From contig CALVBL010000011.1 of NCBI GenBank assembly GCA_944325775.1, positions 1 to 54,621 of the forward strand: 54,621 nucleotides of DNA, read 5' to 3'. Of this stretch, positions 52,701-54,621 are shown piece after piece (the first letter of the stretch is position 1; every line of letters begins with the position of its first letter). The notes below the pieces were generated by a model. It had not been told where the DNA came from and ran no database searches. It saw only the letters and a list, made by a program, of their open reading frames with translations. The position numbers were made by a program, and so were the translations under genes. This stretch comes from an uncultured Helicobacter sp. Its GTDB lineage: Bacteria > Campylobacterota > Campylobacteria > Campylobacterales > Helicobacteraceae.

Positions 52701-54254
52701 ATGATTAATGTCTTTGGTTATGGTGTGACGACAAAGCCGCTGGTGCGATTTCTTAACGCCCTAGGGATACGGCTTAGAATCTATGATGACAAGTTTGAGG
52801 GCACACGATATGATGAGTTTGGCAATACTCTGCTAGATTCTGCGCTATTTTGTGAATCTAGCTCATCTCCTCACTCTAATGTGCGCTTAGATTCTAACGC
52901 GCTAGATTCATTAACTGAAGATTCTCTGCATACTTATGATCTCTCCATTATCTCGCCGGGTATCCCACCCACGCACCTCCTAGCTGCCAAAGCTCACAAT
53001 CTCATCGGCGAGTATGACTTTTTTTATCGTCTTTTGGCGCATTGGGATACACCGCCTAGGAGCGTGTGGATCAGTGGCACTAATGGCAAGACCACGACCA
53101 CGCAGATGACCACCGCACTTTTAGAATCTGTTGGCGCACGTAGCGGTGGCAATATCGGCACACCCCTAAGTGAGCTCTATACTGACCGCACACCTTTGTG
53201 GATTTTGGAGACAAGTTCATTTAGTCTGCATTATGCGCATTATGCTGTGCCCGAAGTGTATGCGCTCCTGCCCATACGCGAGGATCATATCACATGGCAT
53301 GGGAGCTTTGAAGCCTATGTGAATGACAAGCTAAGCCCTCTTGCGCGTATGGGCGAGGGCACGAGTGCGATCTTGTCCGCAGAGCTTGCCATGCACCCGC
53401 TTGTGCAGGGCTTTAGGGGTAGGGCGTATTTGTATGCAGATTCTGCAGATCTTGCCGCGCAGCTTGATATCAGGATAGAATCTCTGCAGATAAAAGAGCC
53501 ATTTTTGCTAGATGCCCTCATCGCACTCGGGATTGCTAAAATCCTCTATGGTGTGTGCGATATCGCTGCGATCAATGCCTTTAAGATCGGCGCGCATAGG
53601 ATTGAAGAGTTTGTGGATTCACACAATCGCGTGTGGGTAGATGATAGCAAAGGTACCAATGTCGATGCGACCATCGAGGCGGTGCGTCGCTATGAGGATC
53701 GCCAGATATGGCTCATTTTGGGGGGTGATGACAAGGGCGCGGATTTGCGTCCGCTCTTTAGGTTTATGCAGGGCAAGGCTATTGTGATATTTGCTATTGG
53801 GAGCAACGCACAAAAGATAGCGAGCTTAAGCGGGGAGTATGGATTAGAGTGTGAGCTGTGTGGGAGATTGGAAGTGGCGGTTGAAGCGATCAAAAAAGCG
53901 CGTGATACTTTTGGCACTTTTGGAAATTCGGCTTGCACGCACGAAAATGGCTCTTTGGGTAATCATTGGGCAGATTGTGGAAATTTCGGGGCAGTCATTA
54001 CCGATGAGGCGACTCCTACCCCAAAATTCCCGAAAAACTCCCAAAGCACTTTTTCGCCGCTTCCACATTTATCGCGGGAAACGCAATTGCAGGCAGGGCA
54101 GAATTTAGACGATGTCGCGCTACTCTCCCCAGCAGCAGCAAGCTTAGATCAGTTTAGTTCTTACAAAGAGCGCGGGGATTTGTTCAAACACTACGCACTT
54201 TTAGATTCACATTGTGATTGCTCTTGTGCGCAGGATTTAGGACAGAATACCTAG
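52701..54254 (+). CDS. murD: UDP-N-acetylmuramoylalanine-D-glutamate ligase, with two insertions
   Basis: Adds D-Glu to the peptidoglycan precursor. 517 residues against about 420-440 in relatives. The ATP loop GTNGKTTTTQMTTALL, LETSSFSLHYAH and RIEEFVDSHNRVWVDDSKGT are intact. Two insertions: residues about 45-75 (ESSSSPHSNVRLDSNALDSL), whose DNA is full of GATTCT words, and about 403-465 (ENGSLGNHWADCGNFGAVIT to FPKNSQSTFSPLPHLSRE) before the conserved ALLSPAAASLDQFSSYKERG. The frame stays open, so both were added in frame. Confidence 0.93.
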   Translation: MINVFGYGVTTKPLVRFLNALGIRLRIYDDKFEGTRYDEFGNTLLDSALFCESSSSPHSNVRLDSNALDSLTEDSLHTYDLSIISPGIPPTHLLAAKAHNLIGEYDFFYRLLAHWDTPPRSVWISGTNGKTTTTQMTTALLESVGARSGGNIGTPLSELYTDRTPLWILETSSFSLHYAHYAVPEVYALLPIREDHITWHGSFEAYVNDKLSPLARMGEGTSAILSAELAMHPLVQGFRGRAYLYADSADLAAQLDIRIESLQIKEPFLLDALIALGIAKILYGVCDIAAINAFKIGAHRIEEFVDSHNRVWVDDSKGTNVDATIEAVRRYEDRQIWLILGGDDKGADLRPLFRFMQGKAIVIFAIGSNAQKIASLSGEYGLECELCGRLEVAVEAIKKARDTFGTFGNSACTHENGSLGNHWADCGNFGAVITDEATPTPKFPKNSQSTFSPLPHLSRETQLQAGQNLDDVALLSPAAASLDQFSSYKERGDLFKHYALLDSHCDCSCAQDLGQNT

Positions 54255-54274
54255 AGATTTACAAAGGAGACTTG

Positions 54275-54621
54275 ATGAAGCAAAAAACCCAAGGCACGTT
54301 TGAGACACTTAACAAACTGCGATCTATGCTCACACGGCGCGATAAGATAATCCTTTCTGTCCTTGCGCTCGCGACGATTGTTTTCTCCATCATCGAGACT
54401 TTTAGCATTAGTATCATTATGCCCTTCATTAGTTTTGCGAGCAATCCCGCCCTCATCACTAAAAATCCCATTTCGCACGAGATCTACATATTTTTTGGGT
54501 TTGAGAGCAGCTTGGAGTTTATGGTCGCCTTTAGTGTGGGGCTTGTGGTGTTTTATATCTTTAGGATGCTCTATAGTATTGCCTATACTTACGCGCAGAG
54601 CCGCTTTGCCTATCGGAAGTT
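54275..54621 (+). CDS. ABC transporter / PglK-like flippase, N-terminal part (3' end outside window)
   Basis: About 115 residues are visible: a cytoplasmic start, then a helix at about 24-46 (KIILSVLALATIVFSIIETF), and FSISIIMPFISFASNPALIT, close in pattern to the start of Campylobacter PglK and H. pylori Wzk, which flip lipid-linked glycans. The ATP-binding part lies beyond the window, so the assignment rests on the membrane domain only. AAAGGAG precedes the ATG; murD ends 20 bases before. Confidence 0.75.
   Translation, partial: MKQKTQGTFETLNKLRSMLTRRDKIILSVLALATIVFSIIETFSISIIMPFISFASNPALITKNPISHEIYIFFGFESSLEFMVAFSVGLVVFYIFRMLYSIAYTYAQSRFAYRK

Overview
The window comes from an epsilonproteobacterium (Campylobacterota) and looks like an enterohepatic Helicobacter. 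Signs of this are FliW, futalosine-pathway MqnA, biosynthetic SpeA, an ExbB-ExbD-TonB cluster, a PglK-type flippase after mraY-murD, contingency genes with 10-base G/C tracts, and heavy use of the words AGAATCT/AGATTCT. Most of it is ordinary chromosome. No prophage, insertion sequence or CRISPR array was seen.

Layout. 1-4.7 kb: the end of lpxB, ppsA, a TerB/J-like membrane protein and an unknown gene. 4.7-10.5 kb is an envelope-variation block on the minus strand: a frameshifted DUF4105 protein, an outer-membrane barrel interrupted by an amber codon, a lipoprotein, a DUF6056-type membrane protein with a C10 tract, and a methyltransferase switched out of frame by a G10 tract. 10.5-12 kb: exbB-exbD-tonB behind a Fur-box-like palindrome. 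12.2-19.3 kb: rnhB, an HDOD gene with a displaced C-terminus, and the minus-strand run tig-clpP-GGDEF-def-comM. 19.3-27.5 kb, plus strand: fliI, galE, a second G10-interrupted methyltransferase, a merR-acetyltransferase-cutA unit, and a chemoreceptor shifted out of frame by a T9 tract. 27.8-32.3 kb: valS-rhodanese-murG, with fliW and a Rep/UvrD helicase diverging. 34.9-36.7 kb: four tRNAs behind a consensus promoter, followed by a type II restriction-modification pair. 36.9-45 kb: xseB-trpD-trpC-trpF-trpB-trpA and carB on the minus strand. 45.2-54.6 kb: ybeY, speA-cysE-ybgC-DUF493-mqnA, gpmI, mraY-murD and the start of a pglK-like gene.

Three patterns run through the window. (1) Genes whose product is at or beyond the membrane are often out of frame. 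Four sit at simple-sequence tracts (C/G10 three times, T9 once) and two are broken without a long tract. This fits phase variation plus decay, although long-read homopolymer error cannot be excluded from sequence alone. (2) A dispersed repeat of about 80-100 bp holds two hairpins whose stems keep pairing although the bases differ between copies. It lies in at least four intergenic gaps. A second repeat occurs once between genes and once in frame inside carB. (3) The hexamers GAATCT/GATTCT are dense between genes and also inside linker insertions in ValS, CarB and MurD. Repeats and motif-rich DNA have therefore apparently entered essential proteins at tolerated surface positions.
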